Of a stretch of DNA of 64,000 nucleotides, positions 1 to 9,028 are shown one piece after another (the first letter of the stretch is position 1; every line of letters begins with the position of its first letter). Both the position numbers and the translations under genes were made by a program. The stretch is from Rhodanobacter sp. GTDB lineage: Bacteria > Pseudomonadota > Gammaproteobacteria > Xanthomonadales > Rhodanobacteraceae. Below the pieces are notes generated by a model. The model was not told where the DNA came from. It saw only the letters and a program-made list of their open reading frames with translations, and did not search any database. Where the stretch lies: assembly GCA_030148505.1 (NCBI GenBank), contig JASBTI010000009.1, forward strand, positions 124,001 to 188,000. Direction: 5' to 3'.

Positions 1-1883
1 CGTACTACCTCCGCAGGCATGCCCTCACCGGCATCTGATACGTTGAGGCAGACGTAGTCGCCTGGTTCAATCTCGCTCTGCCTCGCCAAGCCATCCGCTG
101 CAATCGTCACATTGGTTGTTTCTACGGTGAGCAGACCCCCGGTCGGCATCGCGTCCCGCGCATTGATGATCAGGTTGAGCAGCGTGCTTTCGAGCTGGTT
201 GGGGTCACATAGCGTAAGCCACAGTTCCGGGGCGGATTTGGTGGCTAGCTGAATGTGCGGGCCAAGTGTGCTTTGGAACATATTCCTCACGGACTTGACC
301 AAGACATCCACCTCGACTACGTCGGGCTTCAGTGGCTGCTTTCGTGAAAATGCCAGTAATCGATGGGTCAGGGCGGCAGCGCGCTTCGCCGAGCCCGCGG
401 CAGCGTCCAGGTAGCGCTTGCTCTGCGCGAACTCGCCTTGGGCTATGCGTGTCTGCAGCATGTCGAGGCCACCGATGACGCCGGTGAGGAGGTTGTTGAA
501 ATCATGGGCGATCCCTCCTGTAAGTTGGCCGACAGCCTCCATCTTCTGCGATTGGCGCAGGGCCTCGTTGGCAATCTCAAGTTCATTGCTGCGTTGAGAG
601 ATCCGGCTCTCCAAGGTGGCGTTGAGGTCGGCCAACTCTTGTTCCACACGCTTCTGATCGTGGATATCCGTATTCGTACCGATCCAGCGTTTTATCACTC
701 CGTGTTCATCAAAAAGTGGTACGGCTCGTGCGATATGCCAGCGATATTTGCCATCGGCGCGCAGCAGTCGGAACTCCGTCTGGTAAGAAGTTCCGCTATG
801 AATGGCACGCCCCCATCGCTCGGCGGCGAGCGCGAGATCCTTTGGATGTACCAGCCGGGTCCACCCCATGCCGCGCAAGGCGTCGTGAGATGCCCCGGAA
901 TAGTCGTGGACGCGGTCGTTGAACCAGTCCAAGGATCCATTGGAATCGGATGTCCAGACGTGATTGGGTAGGGCCTGGGTGAGGCCGCGAAACGCCGCCT
1001 CACTTTCCTGCAGGGCGGTTTCGCCTGCTTTGCGTGCAGTGATATCCAGAAACAGAATGGCGAACTGATCCGCTTCAGTCTTGCGCACGCGTACTTCGAA
1101 CCAGCGAGAACCAAGGCTGGGGACAGTGGTCTCGAACTGCCTCGGCTCACCGCTGTTCAATACCTCGGCGTCGAGGTCAACCAGCGCTTCCTGGAGGGTA
1201 GGAATAACCTCTCGCGCCGAACGACCGACCACTTCTTCGGCACGTAGGCCGGTCTGCCGTTCGAAACCCGGATTTATTTCCAGCAGGAGGAAATCAACCA
1301 TGCGGCCGTCCCGGTCTCGCACGGCCTGGGCAAGGACGAAGCCCTCCTGCATATTGTTGAATAGCCCACGCCAGCGGGCTTCGCTGTCTCTTAACTTCGC
1401 CTCGGCGCGTAAGTGTTCGGTGGTCTCCAGGCACACGCAAAAAATGCCTTCGACGTGACCCTTTCCGTTGCGCAGTGGTGCGGCGGATAACGTAAAGGTG
1501 GCGTCTTCTTCGTAGTTGTTACGTTCGAGTCTTAGCGGCAGGCTCTCGAAATAGAGCGACTCGCCGCCGCGTGTGCGCAGGATCAGCGGGTGAACCACGG
1601 TCCAGATTTCCGGAAAGATGCCCCGGAACGGCCGACCAAGGGCTCCAGGATGGCGCTTTCCAAGCACCGGTATGAAGCTGTCGTTGTAGAGACACGAATG
1701 GTGCTCGCCCCACAATATGAACATGGGAAACCGTGAAGCCAGCATGGGAGGCACAATCGCCTTCAGTGTTTCCGGCCACCGGTATGGGTCACCCAGCGTC
1801 GATCGATCCCATCTGTACGCGCGCATCCTGGCACCCATTTCATCGCCATGGGCGAGACAGCCATGATGGTCTCTTGGAGTCAC
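1..1883 (-). CDS. PAS-domain sensor histidine kinase (C-terminus beyond left edge)
   Basis: Partial gene on the minus strand; the frame stays open from about 1883 to the window edge. The N-terminal segment ([11 protein letters not shown], then [15 protein letters not shown]) is the sensor-like PAS segment of large soluble kinases, and at least two more PAS/PAC units follow (for example [15 protein letters not shown] and [15 protein letters not shown]). The phospho-acceptor H-box [15 protein letters not shown] lies near residue 460, the N-box [11 protein letters not shown] near 570, and the G1 box begins with DAGEGMP at the edge. Such kinases often end in a receiver domain, which cannot be judged here. 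No membrane segment is seen, so it is probably cytosolic. Start is uncertain: GTG at 1883 keeps the conserved [12 protein letters not shown] stretch, while ATG at 1838 would cut into it. Confidence 0.85.
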   Translation of the reverse strand, partial: MTPRDHHGCLAHGDEMGARMRAYRWDRSTLGDPYRWPETLKAIVPPMLASRFPMFILWGEHHSCLYNDSFIPVLGKRHPGALGRPFRGIFPEIWTVVHPLILRTRGGESLYFESLPLRLERNNYEEDATFTLSAAPLRNGKGHVEGIFCVCLETTEHLRAEAKLRDSEARWRGLFNNMQEGFVLAQAVRDRDGRMVDFLLLEINPGFERQTGLRAEEVVGRSAREVIPTLQEALVDLDAEVLNSGEPRQFETTVPSLGSRWFEVRVRKTEADQFAILFLDITARKAGETALQESEAAFRGLTQALPNHVWTSDSNGSLDWFNDRVHDYSGASHDALRGMGWTRLVHPKDLALAAERWGRAIHSGTSYQTEFRLLRADGKYRWHIARAVPLFDEHGVIKRWIGTNTDIHDQKRVEQELADLNATLESRISQRSNELEIANEALRQSQKMEAVGQLTGGIAHDFNNLLTGVIGGLDMLQTRIAQGEFAQSKRYLDAAAGSAKRAAALTHRLLAFSRKQPLKPDVVEVDVLVKSVRNMFQSTLGPHIQLATKSAPELWLTLCDPNQLESTLLNLIINARDAMPTGGLLTVETTNVTIAADGLARQSEIEPGDYVCLNVSDAGEGMPAEVV

Positions 1884-2033
1884 AGGGTATCCGGTGTTCA
1901 GCAAGGGTTGCCCGCAGTAGCATTGATCGTACCGCGGATACGCCGTTTCCCGCCGACACACGGTTTGTGGGGTATCCCTCCGCGGGCGCTGAACCAATTG
2001 ACGGCGACTGGCGCTCGTCCAGGAATGGGTGAT

Positions 2034-2633
2034 TTAGAGCTCGCGCGCTTTTCTGACGTAACGCGTGCCCAGCAGCACATCCCACAGTGGCGTCGTGACG
2101 CCGAAGTTGCTGTCCGGATGGTAATGGTGGACGTGGTGTGCACCGGCCCAACGGCGCAACACGGGGTGTTTGAAGCGCACGTGATGGATAGTGAAGTGAC
2201 TTAGCCCGTAAGCGATGTAGCCGAACGTCACCGAGCCCATCATCATCAGCGCTAGGCCGGTCGGCACCACCATTACGCACAGCCCGGTGAGAATCAGCAG
2301 CACCGCGCCCGGGAGAAAAAACGGCAGGGAGTCATAGCCCAGGGGGCGCTCGTGATGCATGCGGTGTCCCTGTTCGAACAGCGGCACCTTGGCGTGGAAC
2401 ATCCAGCGATGGAAGAAATACTCGAAAAAGCTGAAGGCCAGCAGGCCGAGCGCAACGGCAAGTACCGCACCGATCGGATTGTCGCCATGACGCTGCCAGC
2501 CGGCGACCATCAGCAGGCAACCCAGTGCCGAGTCGAGCACAACCTCCGCCCAGTAGTTGGCGCGTGTGGATGACATCCGCACGATACCGTCGAGGATCGT
2601 GCCGGCCAGGTTTCGTCTCATCGTAGGCTGCAT
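2034..2633 (-). CDS. Sterol desaturase / fatty acid hydroxylase family membrane protein
   Basis: About 199 residues with four hydrophobic segments and the clustered histidine motifs of the di-iron hydroxylase superfamily: HRWMFH, HRMHH, HFTIHH and HHVHHYH. These bind two irons and catalyse O2-dependent hydroxylation of lipids; the substrate cannot be read from sequence (carotenoid, fatty acid or sterol-like lipids are all known in the family). I chose ATG 2633 because AGGA lies about 10 nt upstream; an in-frame ATG at 2696 would add 21 residues but has no ribosome site. Its stop is followed about 150 nt later by the histidine kinase on the same strand. Confidence 0.8.
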   Translation of the reverse strand: MQPTMRRNLAGTILDGIVRMSSTRANYWAEVVLDSALGCLLMVAGWQRHGDNPIGAVLAVALGLLAFSFFEYFFHRWMFHAKVPLFEQGHRMHHERPLGYDSLPFFLPGAVLLILTGLCVMVVPTGLALMMMGSVTFGYIAYGLSHFTIHHVRFKHPVLRRWAGAHHVHHYHPDSNFGVTTPLWDVLLGTRYVRKAREL

Positions 2634-2800
2634 GTTTTCACTGTCCTGCGGTAAAGCATGCAAACGTTCGGTCCATGCATGATTCCATTCTCCCATGTTG
2701 CCGCGGGTAAATCACAATGATGCACGGCGCCAAGCTGACTCGCAGATGACCGAGGCCGGTCCAGCCATCGACCGGGGCGCGTTGTGCCGGCTCACAGACG

Positions 2801-3790
2801 TCAATGTGACAACGCGAACCCGGTCAGGATTTGCGCGGTTTCCGCCGGTTTTTCCAGCATTGGCATGTGGTTGCAACCGCTGATAATGCTGGAGCTGATC
2901 GCGCTGGCGTGAGTAAGGCCATTGCGCAGGCTGTCCAGCGCCGAGCGGTCGATGACCTTGTCATCGTGACACCACAGGCCAAGGACCGGCATGTCGAGCT
3001 TTCCCAGCCGTGTCTGCAAAGCCAGATATTGGGATGGCTGACGCAGCTCCTGGAAGACCCGCTTGATGAACGCATGGTTTTTGACATTGCGCGCTACCAG
3101 CACGTCGACAAACCGACCGGGAAGATCCGGCGGTTTGGCCAGCACCCAGGCGGCGGCGCGGGCAAAACCGGCACGGTTGGTGAACAGGAAGGGATCTTTG
3201 CCTGCCAGCGCCTCCCGCGCGAATGCATTCTCCTTGTACTGCAGGCCGAACGCGTCGACCAAGGCCAGTTCGGCTACATGCTGCGGATGCTCTGCCGCAT
3301 AGACGCCGGCAATCGCGCCGCCCATGGAGTGGCCGACCAGCACGAAATGTTGCAGTCGCAACGCCTGCACAAAGGCCTGCAAGCGTGCGGCCTGGCTATC
3401 GATGTCGTAGCTGGCACCGGCTACCCGTGAAGAGGCGCCCCAGCCGGGCAGGTCGGGGATGATCAGGTGGAAATGGGGGGTGAGCCGCTTTGCCACCTCA
3501 AGCCAGACCTCTTTTCGATCATCGAAGCCATGCAGCAATACGATGGAGGGGCCGTCACCGCCTTCGTAGTAGACCCAGCGTGTGTCGCCGGCCTGTACCG
3601 AGTGTGTCTCCAGATGCGCCGCCATCGCCTCGCGGGCGAAGTTGGCGCGCATCAGCCATTGCGGCGCGAACAGGTAGCTGCCGCCGAACACGACAAGCAC
3701 AATCGCGATCAGCCAGGCCAGCAACTTGAGCCGGCGCAGCAGCATGCGTTTCCAGAGCGGGCGGGGGACGGGGGATGCGGATGGCGGCAT
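2801..3790 (-). CDS. Membrane-anchored alpha/beta hydrolase
   Basis: 329 residues. A positively charged N-terminus and one membrane segment (about 21-42) suggest an inner-membrane anchor with the catalytic domain outside the cytoplasm. Alpha/beta-hydrolase landmarks are clear: oxyanion-hole loop HGFDD (88-91), nucleophile elbow GHSMGG with Ser155, an acid in HDDKVID near 277 and the catalytic His in GCNHMP near 308. Substrate is unknown; esterase, lipase and C-C hydrolase activities are all possible. The gene follows the M1 aminopeptidase on the same strand with a 67-nt gap, so the two are likely co-transcribed. GAAGG precedes the ATG. Confidence 0.8.
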   Translation of the reverse strand: MPPSASPVPRPLWKRMLLRRLKLLAWLIAIVLVVFGGSYLFAPQWLMRANFAREAMAAHLETHSVQAGDTRWVYYEGGDGPSIVLLHGFDDRKEVWLEVAKRLTPHFHLIIPDLPGWGASSRVAGASYDIDSQAARLQAFVQALRLQHFVLVGHSMGGAIAGVYAAEHPQHVAELALVDAFGLQYKENAFAREALAGKDPFLFTNRAGFARAAAWVLAKPPDLPGRFVDVLVARNVKNHAFIKRVFQELRQPSQYLALQTRLGKLDMPVLGLWCHDDKVIDRSALDSLRNGLTHASAISSSIISGCNHMPMLEKPAETAQILTGFALSH

Positions 3791-3857
3791 GCTTGCCTTC
3801 AGGTCATGGTTGATCTTGATCGGACGGTGCCCCTGTGTCCGGGGCAGGTTCGACGAT

Positions 3858-5714
3858 TCATTGTCCGGCCTTCTTTGCCTTCGCGAAGATGGCCTGTACC
3901 GCCTGCTGGGTCAGCGGGTGATAACCGGCTTTCGCCTTGGCGTAGATTTGTTCGGCATACGCCCTGCCTTGCGGCGTTTTCACGAAGGCCTTGTACAGCG
4001 GCAGTGTGAGATAGAGCCGGCCGATGCGAATCATGTGCTCGGCCGCGGCGGGCCATACCGACGTGTCGCCGCCGGCGATCGCATGGCTGTACCAGCGCAT
4101 GCCGATTTCGGCATTCGGTGTGCCGGTGAGATGCCAGGCGGCGTCGAGCTGCTGGAGCTTGTCCAGCGGGGTGACGTCAGGCAGGCGATCGAGGAAATAC
4201 ATCCATTCCTGCGTGTTCCAGCCCTTGGCATCGAGGCTGCCGGCGGTCAGCGTGCCGGCGAGAAAGTCCTTGCTCTCGCGGTCGATCGTGTCGAACCGGG
4301 GTGAGTCGGGCAGGCTGGCGTCTTTCGGGATGCCGGTGCCGTAGACCCACGATTTCACTTCGGCCCAGCTCATCTTTCCGGGATATTTTTCGATCAGATG
4401 CGGCTTCAGATAGCCGAGCATCTGTTCGGTGGTGATGCTCTGGAATGCGAAGTGGTTGAAATAGCCTTTCAGGTACGCATCGAAGGCGCGGCGGCCGAAG
4501 CGCTGTTCCAGCGTTCGCATGAACCATGAGCCCTTGTCATAGGCAACGTCGGACAGCGAATCATCGGCGCCGACGCCTCGCGGGTCGGGTGCCAGCTTCT
4601 GTGCGTTGGGCGGCATGTCGGCGATGCCCTTCTGCAGCGCGCGCGCCGACAGCAGGGTTTCCTCGTCGGCCAGCGCCTTGCCGTACAACGCCTCGGTGAT
4701 GCGGCCCTGTACGTAGGTGGTGATGCCCTCGTTGAGCCAGATGTCGCGCCAGCTGGCAGCAGTCACCAGGTTGCCCGACCATGAGTGGGCCAGCTCGTGG
4801 GCGACCAATGACACCAGGCTCTTGTCGCCGACCAGTACGGTCGGCGTGGCGAAGGTCATGTCGGGATTTTCCATGCCGCCATACGGAAATGACGGTGGCA
4901 ACACCAAGATGTCATAGCGTCCCCAGCGGTAGGGTCCATAGAGCTTTTCAGCGGTCGCAATCATCTTTTCGGTGTCTTCGAACTCATGCGCCGCCTTGTC
5001 GACCACCGAGGGCTCGGCATAGACGGCCGAGCGCGGACCGGTTTCCTTCACCGCGATGTCACCGGCGGCGATTGCCAGCAGGTAGGAAGGGATCGGGTGC
5101 GGCTGGTCGAACGAGAAATTACCATTCAACGGATGCTTCGCATCGTTGATCGCGCTCATCACCACGCGGATGTCCTGCGGTGCGCTGATATGGGCATCGT
5201 AGGTGAAGCGCACCGCTGGCGAATCCTGCAACGGCACCCACGAGCGGGCGTGGATAGATTCGGACTGCGAGAACATGAAGGGCCGTTTCTTGTCCGCAGT
5301 CTGCGCCGGGCTCAGCCATTGCAGGCCGGTGGCGCCAGGCGACGTGGCATAGACGATACGCACGCTGGCAGGATGCATGGGGGTGCTGATGGTCAGCTTG
5401 CTGCCCAGCGTCTTGTCGGGTGGCGCCAGCGAGTATTTCAGCGGCGTCGCCTTGCCGGTGCCGCCCAGCGCCACGATACGCGCGATCTTCAGCTCGCGGG
5501 TATCGAGTATCAGGGAGGCGGCCCGCGGGTTTTCCCAGTCCAGCTCGAGGGTAGCGCTGCCTTCTAGTCGCTTGTGCGCGAAGTCGACGTTCAAGTCGAG
5601 GTCGAGATGGGTTACCCGTACCTGGTCCGGCTGTGCGTAGGAATGGGGATCGGCGGCATGGGCGACCAGCGGCAGCAGCAACGCGCCGAGGGCGAGGGCA
5701 GGGAACAGACGCAT
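3858..5714 (-). CDS. Secreted M1-family metalloaminopeptidase (LTA4-hydrolase-like)
   Basis: 618 residues from ATG 5714, which starts a classical signal peptide (MRLFPALALGALLLPLVAHA). The frame continues 82 codons further upstream but that part has no signal character. The M1 zinc-peptidase core is complete: substrate-binding GGMEN (279-283), HELAH (306-310) with the third zinc ligand Glu in WLNEG (about 329), and a C-terminal helical domain typical of the aminopeptidase B / LTA4 hydrolase branch. Expected role is removal of N-terminal residues from peptides in the periplasm or outside the cell. The alpha/beta hydrolase follows closely. Confidence 0.9.
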   Translation of the reverse strand: MRLFPALALGALLLPLVAHAADPHSYAQPDQVRVTHLDLDLNVDFAHKRLEGSATLELDWENPRAASLILDTRELKIARIVALGGTGKATPLKYSLAPPDKTLGSKLTISTPMHPASVRIVYATSPGATGLQWLSPAQTADKKRPFMFSQSESIHARSWVPLQDSPAVRFTYDAHISAPQDIRVVMSAINDAKHPLNGNFSFDQPHPIPSYLLAIAAGDIAVKETGPRSAVYAEPSVVDKAAHEFEDTEKMIATAEKLYGPYRWGRYDILVLPPSFPYGGMENPDMTFATPTVLVGDKSLVSLVAHELAHSWSGNLVTAASWRDIWLNEGITTYVQGRITEALYGKALADEETLLSARALQKGIADMPPNAQKLAPDPRGVGADDSLSDVAYDKGSWFMRTLEQRFGRRAFDAYLKGYFNHFAFQSITTEQMLGYLKPHLIEKYPGKMSWAEVKSWVYGTGIPKDASLPDSPRFDTIDRESKDFLAGTLTAGSLDAKGWNTQEWMYFLDRLPDVTPLDKLQQLDAAWHLTGTPNAEIGMRWYSHAIAGGDTSVWPAAAEHMIRIGRLYLTLPLYKAFVKTPQGRAYAEQIYAKAKAGYHPLTQQAVQAIFAKAKKAGQ

Positions 5715-5789
5715 GGGCGACTCCGGTGACGTGAGCGTCGAGTATGCCATCGACCATGCCGATGCCGCCCGTGACAAAAGCCGTGGTGA

Positions 5790-5993
5790 TGGTGGCCGGA
5801 AGCTTCTGGCGTGGCGGCCAGCCGCAGCCAGGCGCAACGAGGCCCGTGGCTGCACGGGGAACTGCCTGCGATGCGACGCTGGTATGCCGATGCCTTGCAG
5901 GAACGGTGGCGGGATGCCGGGCCTGAGGCGGAGTTGCCGCACCCCGGCGAATTGCTGCACGGCCGGCGTGTGCGGCAGGTTTGATCCAGCCGC
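5790..5993 (+). pseudogene. Possible remnant of a plus-strand gene (3' end)
   Basis: The 279-nt gap between two minus-strand genes carries an unbroken plus-strand frame ending in TGA near 5993. It reads like a real C-terminus (LPAMRRWYADALQERWRDAG, then LPHPGELLHGRRVRQV) with strongly GC-biased third positions. A stop at 5787 closes it upstream and no good start or ribosome site is visible. It may be a decayed gene end, or chance coding bias in GC-rich DNA antisense to an M1 gene leader. I do not recognise the family. Confidence 0.25.
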
Positions 5994-6656
5994 TCAGGGT
6001 CGCGCTGGCGCCCTCGCCATGGCGTGGCGGCGCAGCTGCCAGCGCCCCAGCGCGAGCAGCAGCGCGGCGACGACGACGAACACCAGCAGCACGGCGCAGG
6101 CATTGAGCAGCACCTGCGGGTAGCCCAGGGCGGTGACGTCGAGGAACGGGTATGGATACCAGTGATTCAGCGCGCCACGCGCCAGTGCGTAGACAAAATA
6201 GGCCGCCGGGTAGGCTTGCCAGTAGGCTATCTGAACCCAGCGCAGTGTGGCCTTGGGCACCGCCAGCCACCAGTGCAGCACGAACAGCAGCGGTATCACT
6301 AAGTGCAAGGCATCGTCGGCAACGATCTGCCAGCCATGCGGATGCCACAGCTGCCGCAGCATCAAGTTGTAGATCGCGCAGACGATGATGATGCTCATGG
6401 CCAGCGCGGTATGCACGTCCGCGCGCCTGAAAAATCGCCCGATTGAACCCGGCCCGTGGCCTGCCGCGGCGGTCAGTGCCATCGCCACCAGCAGATTGGT
6501 CAGCACGGTAAAGAAGCCAAAGTAGATCCAGACGCCGGCCAGGGCGCCTTGTCCGTTCGCAATCGTCAACTGGATCGACAACAGCAGTTGCAAGCTAAGC
6601 GCCAGCCAGCCGAGCAGGGCGCTGAAGGCGGCAAAGTAGCGGTAACGGTTCGGCAT
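5994..6656 (-). CDS. Pr6Pr family integral membrane protein
   Basis: 220 residues with six predicted membrane segments. It resembles the Pr6Pr (FAR-17a/AIG1-like) family of six-helix proteins: NGQGALAGVWIYFGFFTVLTN near the start, a loop with LWHPHGW, and HLVIPLLFVLHWW followed by NHWYPYPFLDV. Function is unknown for this family. AGAGGA lies 7 nt before the ATG. It is followed by ubiE's stop region in the opposite direction of reading, 61 nt away on the same strand. Confidence 0.75.
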   Translation of the reverse strand: MPNRYRYFAAFSALLGWLALSLQLLLSIQLTIANGQGALAGVWIYFGFFTVLTNLLVAMALTAAAGHGPGSIGRFFRRADVHTALAMSIIIVCAIYNLMLRQLWHPHGWQIVADDALHLVIPLLFVLHWWLAVPKATLRWVQIAYWQAYPAAYFVYALARGALNHWYPYPFLDVTALGYPQVLLNACAVLLVFVVVAALLLALGRWQLRRHAMARAPARP

Positions 6657-6716
6657 GTCAGTCCTCTGCGCTGACCCGTGCGTAGCCCCTGTCGGGGGCG
6701 TGTGCGACGGGCGTGG

Positions 6717-7484
6717 TCAAAGTTTGTAGGCGCGATGGATTGCCACGATGCCGCCGGTGAGGTTGCGAACCTCGACGCGGCCGAAGCCGGCGGTCTCCAT
6801 CATGCCTTTCAGGGCTTGCTGGTCGGGATGCTTGCGGATCGATTCGGCGAGGTATTGGTAGCTGTCCGCGTCACCGGCGAACAGCTGGCCAAGCTTCGGC
6901 AGTATCTTGAACGAGTGGAAGTCATAGAGTTTGCCGAAGGTTTCATTGCGTACCTTGGAAAACTCCAGCACTAGCAGCCGACCGCCGGGCTTGAGCACGC
7001 GGCAGATGTCGGCCAGCGCCTTGTCCTTGTCGGTGACGTTGCGCAAACCGAAGGCCATGGTCACCGCATCGAAGCTGTGGTCGGGGAACGGCAGCACTTC
7101 GGCATTGAGCTGGGCCCAGCGCAGGCCCGACACCAGGCCGCGGTCGGTCATGCGATCGCGGCCCACGCCCAGCATGGCGGCATTGATGTCACCGATCACC
7201 ACCTCGCCCTCGTCGCCGACGACCGGCTTGAGCAAGGCGGCGATGTCGCCGGTGCCGCCGGCCAGGTCCAGCACGCGGTCGCCGCTGCGCACACCGCTGA
7301 CGGCGACGAAATGGCGCTTCCACAGCCGGTGTACGCCGAACGACATCAGGTCGTTCATCAGGTCGTAGCTGCGCGCGACAGAGGTGAACACCTGACCGAC
7401 CAGTTTCTGCTTGTCGCCGACCGGCACATCGCGGAAGCCGAAGTGGGTAGTCGATTCGGGGGTGGATTTTGGCTGTTCGTTCAT
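6717..7484 (-). CDS. ubiE: Ubiquinone/menaquinone biosynthesis C-methyltransferase UbiE
   Basis: 255 residues from ATG 7484. It is an S-adenosylmethionine-dependent methyltransferase that methylates the benzoquinol ring in ubiquinone synthesis (and demethylmenaquinone where present). Seen in sequence: N-terminal [24 protein letters not shown], the SAM motif [10 protein letters not shown] (71-80), the family signature [20 protein letters not shown] and the end [12 protein letters not shown]. Length matches the family. The frame is open far upstream but those residues are antisense noise. Confidence 0.95.
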   Translation of the reverse strand: MNEQPKSTPESTTHFGFRDVPVGDKQKLVGQVFTSVARSYDLMNDLMSFGVHRLWKRHFVAVSGVRSGDRVLDLAGGTGDIAALLKPVVGDEGEVVIGDINAAMLGVGRDRMTDRGLVSGLRWAQLNAEVLPFPDHSFDAVTMAFGLRNVTDKDKALADICRVLKPGGRLLVLEFSKVRNETFGKLYDFHSFKILPKLGQLFAGDADSYQYLAESIRKHPDQQALKGMMETAGFGRVEVRNLTGGIVAIHRAYKL

Positions 7485-7591
7485 GGCTGCAATGCTACAG
7501 GAATGGTTGTTTCCATCAGACACCCGATGGTTACGCTCGCCTCCTCTCCGGCTTTCGGTGAGGGGGCGGCGGAGGCAAGGAGCGCTATCTC

Positions 7592-8947
7592 TCAGAGAAA
7601 CGTGGGTTTGCCGTCCTCCTTGTAGATCACACCGTCCTTCATCACGAACGTGACGTGCTGCATCGCGGTGATGTCGTCCAGCGGATTGCCGGGTACCGCG
7701 ATCACGTCGGCGCCTCGGCCAACCGCAATCTGGCCGAACTGGTCCTGTTTGTGCAGCAGTTCCGCGGCATGCGTGGTGGCGGCCTGCAGCACGAATGTCG
7801 GCGGCATGCCGGCCTGTACCATGTATTGGAATTCTTTCGCGTTCTCGCCATGCGGATAAACACCTGCGTCGGTGCCGAAGGCGATCTTCACCCCGGCGCG
7901 GTAGGCCTTGCCCGCCGTCGCCATGATTACCGGGCCCACCTGTTCCGCCTTGGCCGCAACCTGCGGCGGGTACCAGCCTTCCTTCGCCTTTGCCATCACG
8001 TACTGACCGGCAATGATGGTCGGCACATACCACGTGCCGTGCTCCTTCATCAGCTTCATGTCCTCGGCGTTCATAAAGGTGCCGTGCTCGATCGAATCGA
8101 CGCCGCCGAGCACCGCGCGGCGGATTGCCTCGGCGCCGTGCGCGTGGGCGGCGACGGTGAAGCCGTAATCGTGCGCAGCGGCGACCACGGCCTTGATCTC
8201 GGCCAGGGTCATTTGCGGATTCTCGGAACTGGCGCTTTCGTCGAGCACGCCGCCGGAAGGCATGATCTTGATCAGGTCGGCACCATCCTTGTAGTGCTGA
8301 CGCACGGCCTTCCAGGCATCGGTGGGCGAGTTGATGATGCCGTCTTTCGGGCCCGGGTCTCCTTGCAGATCCCAGCGGAAGCCATTGGTCGGGTCGGCGT
8401 GACCACCGGTGGTGCCGACGAACTGGCCAGCCGTGAAGATGTGCGGGCCGGGCACGATGCCGGCGTTGACCGCGTTGCGCAGGGCGATGGATTCATTATG
8501 CGTGTCGCCGACATTGCGCACGGTGGTGAAACCGGCCAGCAAGGTGCGTTTCGCATAGACCGTGCTGCGAATCGCATAGTCCGCCGGATTGAGACGGAAC
8601 TTGTCGCTGTAGGTACTTTTGCTGAACTGCAGGGTGAGGTGGGTATGCGCATCGATCAGGCCCGGCATGCAGGTCTGACCGGCCAGGTCATGGTAGGAAA
8701 AAGTGCCGCCGGCCGATCCACCGGTTCGGTAACGGGCCGGGTCGATAGCCCCCGGCTTTATCTGCCGGATATGGCCATCTTCCACGAACACGGTGGTTTC
8801 GCCGAGCAGCTTGCCGGCAACCGGATCGAACAGGTGGGCACAATGCAGGATGCTGACGTTGTGAGCGGTTGGCGACGGCGGCTGGACGTGGGCCGCCGCG
8901 GGCAAAGCGAGTAACACCGTCAGCGTAAGCACAAGGCGCATGGTCAT
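7592..8947 (-). CDS. Secreted amidohydrolase (imidazolonepropionase/prolidase-like)
   Basis: 451 residues with a signal peptide ([19 protein letters not shown]). Metal-dependent amidohydrolase landmarks: HTH at 101-103, a Lys suited to carbamylation in [10 protein letters not shown] (227), His in AAHAHG (268-270), His in SIEHGT (288) and Asp in [10 protein letters not shown] (360). These define a binuclear metal site; secreted members act on Xaa-Pro or other acyl-amino-acid amide bonds, but substrate is not predictable here. GGGGGAG lies 9 nt before ATG 8947, favouring it over the second ATG six bases on. Confidence 0.85.
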   Translation of the reverse strand: MTMRLVLTLTVLLALPAAAHVQPPSPTAHNVSILHCAHLFDPVAGKLLGETTVFVEDGHIRQIKPGAIDPARYRTGGSAGGTFSYHDLAGQTCMPGLIDAHTHLTLQFSKSTYSDKFRLNPADYAIRSTVYAKRTLLAGFTTVRNVGDTHNESIALRNAVNAGIVPGPHIFTAGQFVGTTGGHADPTNGFRWDLQGDPGPKDGIINSPTDAWKAVRQHYKDGADLIKIMPSGGVLDESASSENPQMTLAEIKAVVAAAHDYGFTVAAHAHGAEAIRRAVLGGVDSIEHGTFMNAEDMKLMKEHGTWYVPTIIAGQYVMAKAKEGWYPPQVAAKAEQVGPVIMATAGKAYRAGVKIAFGTDAGVYPHGENAKEFQYMVQAGMPPTFVLQAATTHAAELLHKQDQFGQIAVGRGADVIAVPGNPLDDITAMQHVTFVMKDGVIYKEDGKPTFL

Positions 8948-9028
8948 GATGATCGACTCCCCCGGAAGATCCCGTCATCTTAAGCGGGGAAGGTCGCGCC
9001 GTCATCGGATAGCGTGCCTGCCGGGATA

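Noticed and set aside
7655-8914. Plus-strand frame of about 419 codons within the amidohydrolase region
   Set aside because: Antisense shadow of the secreted amidohydrolase, which has full metal-binding motifs.
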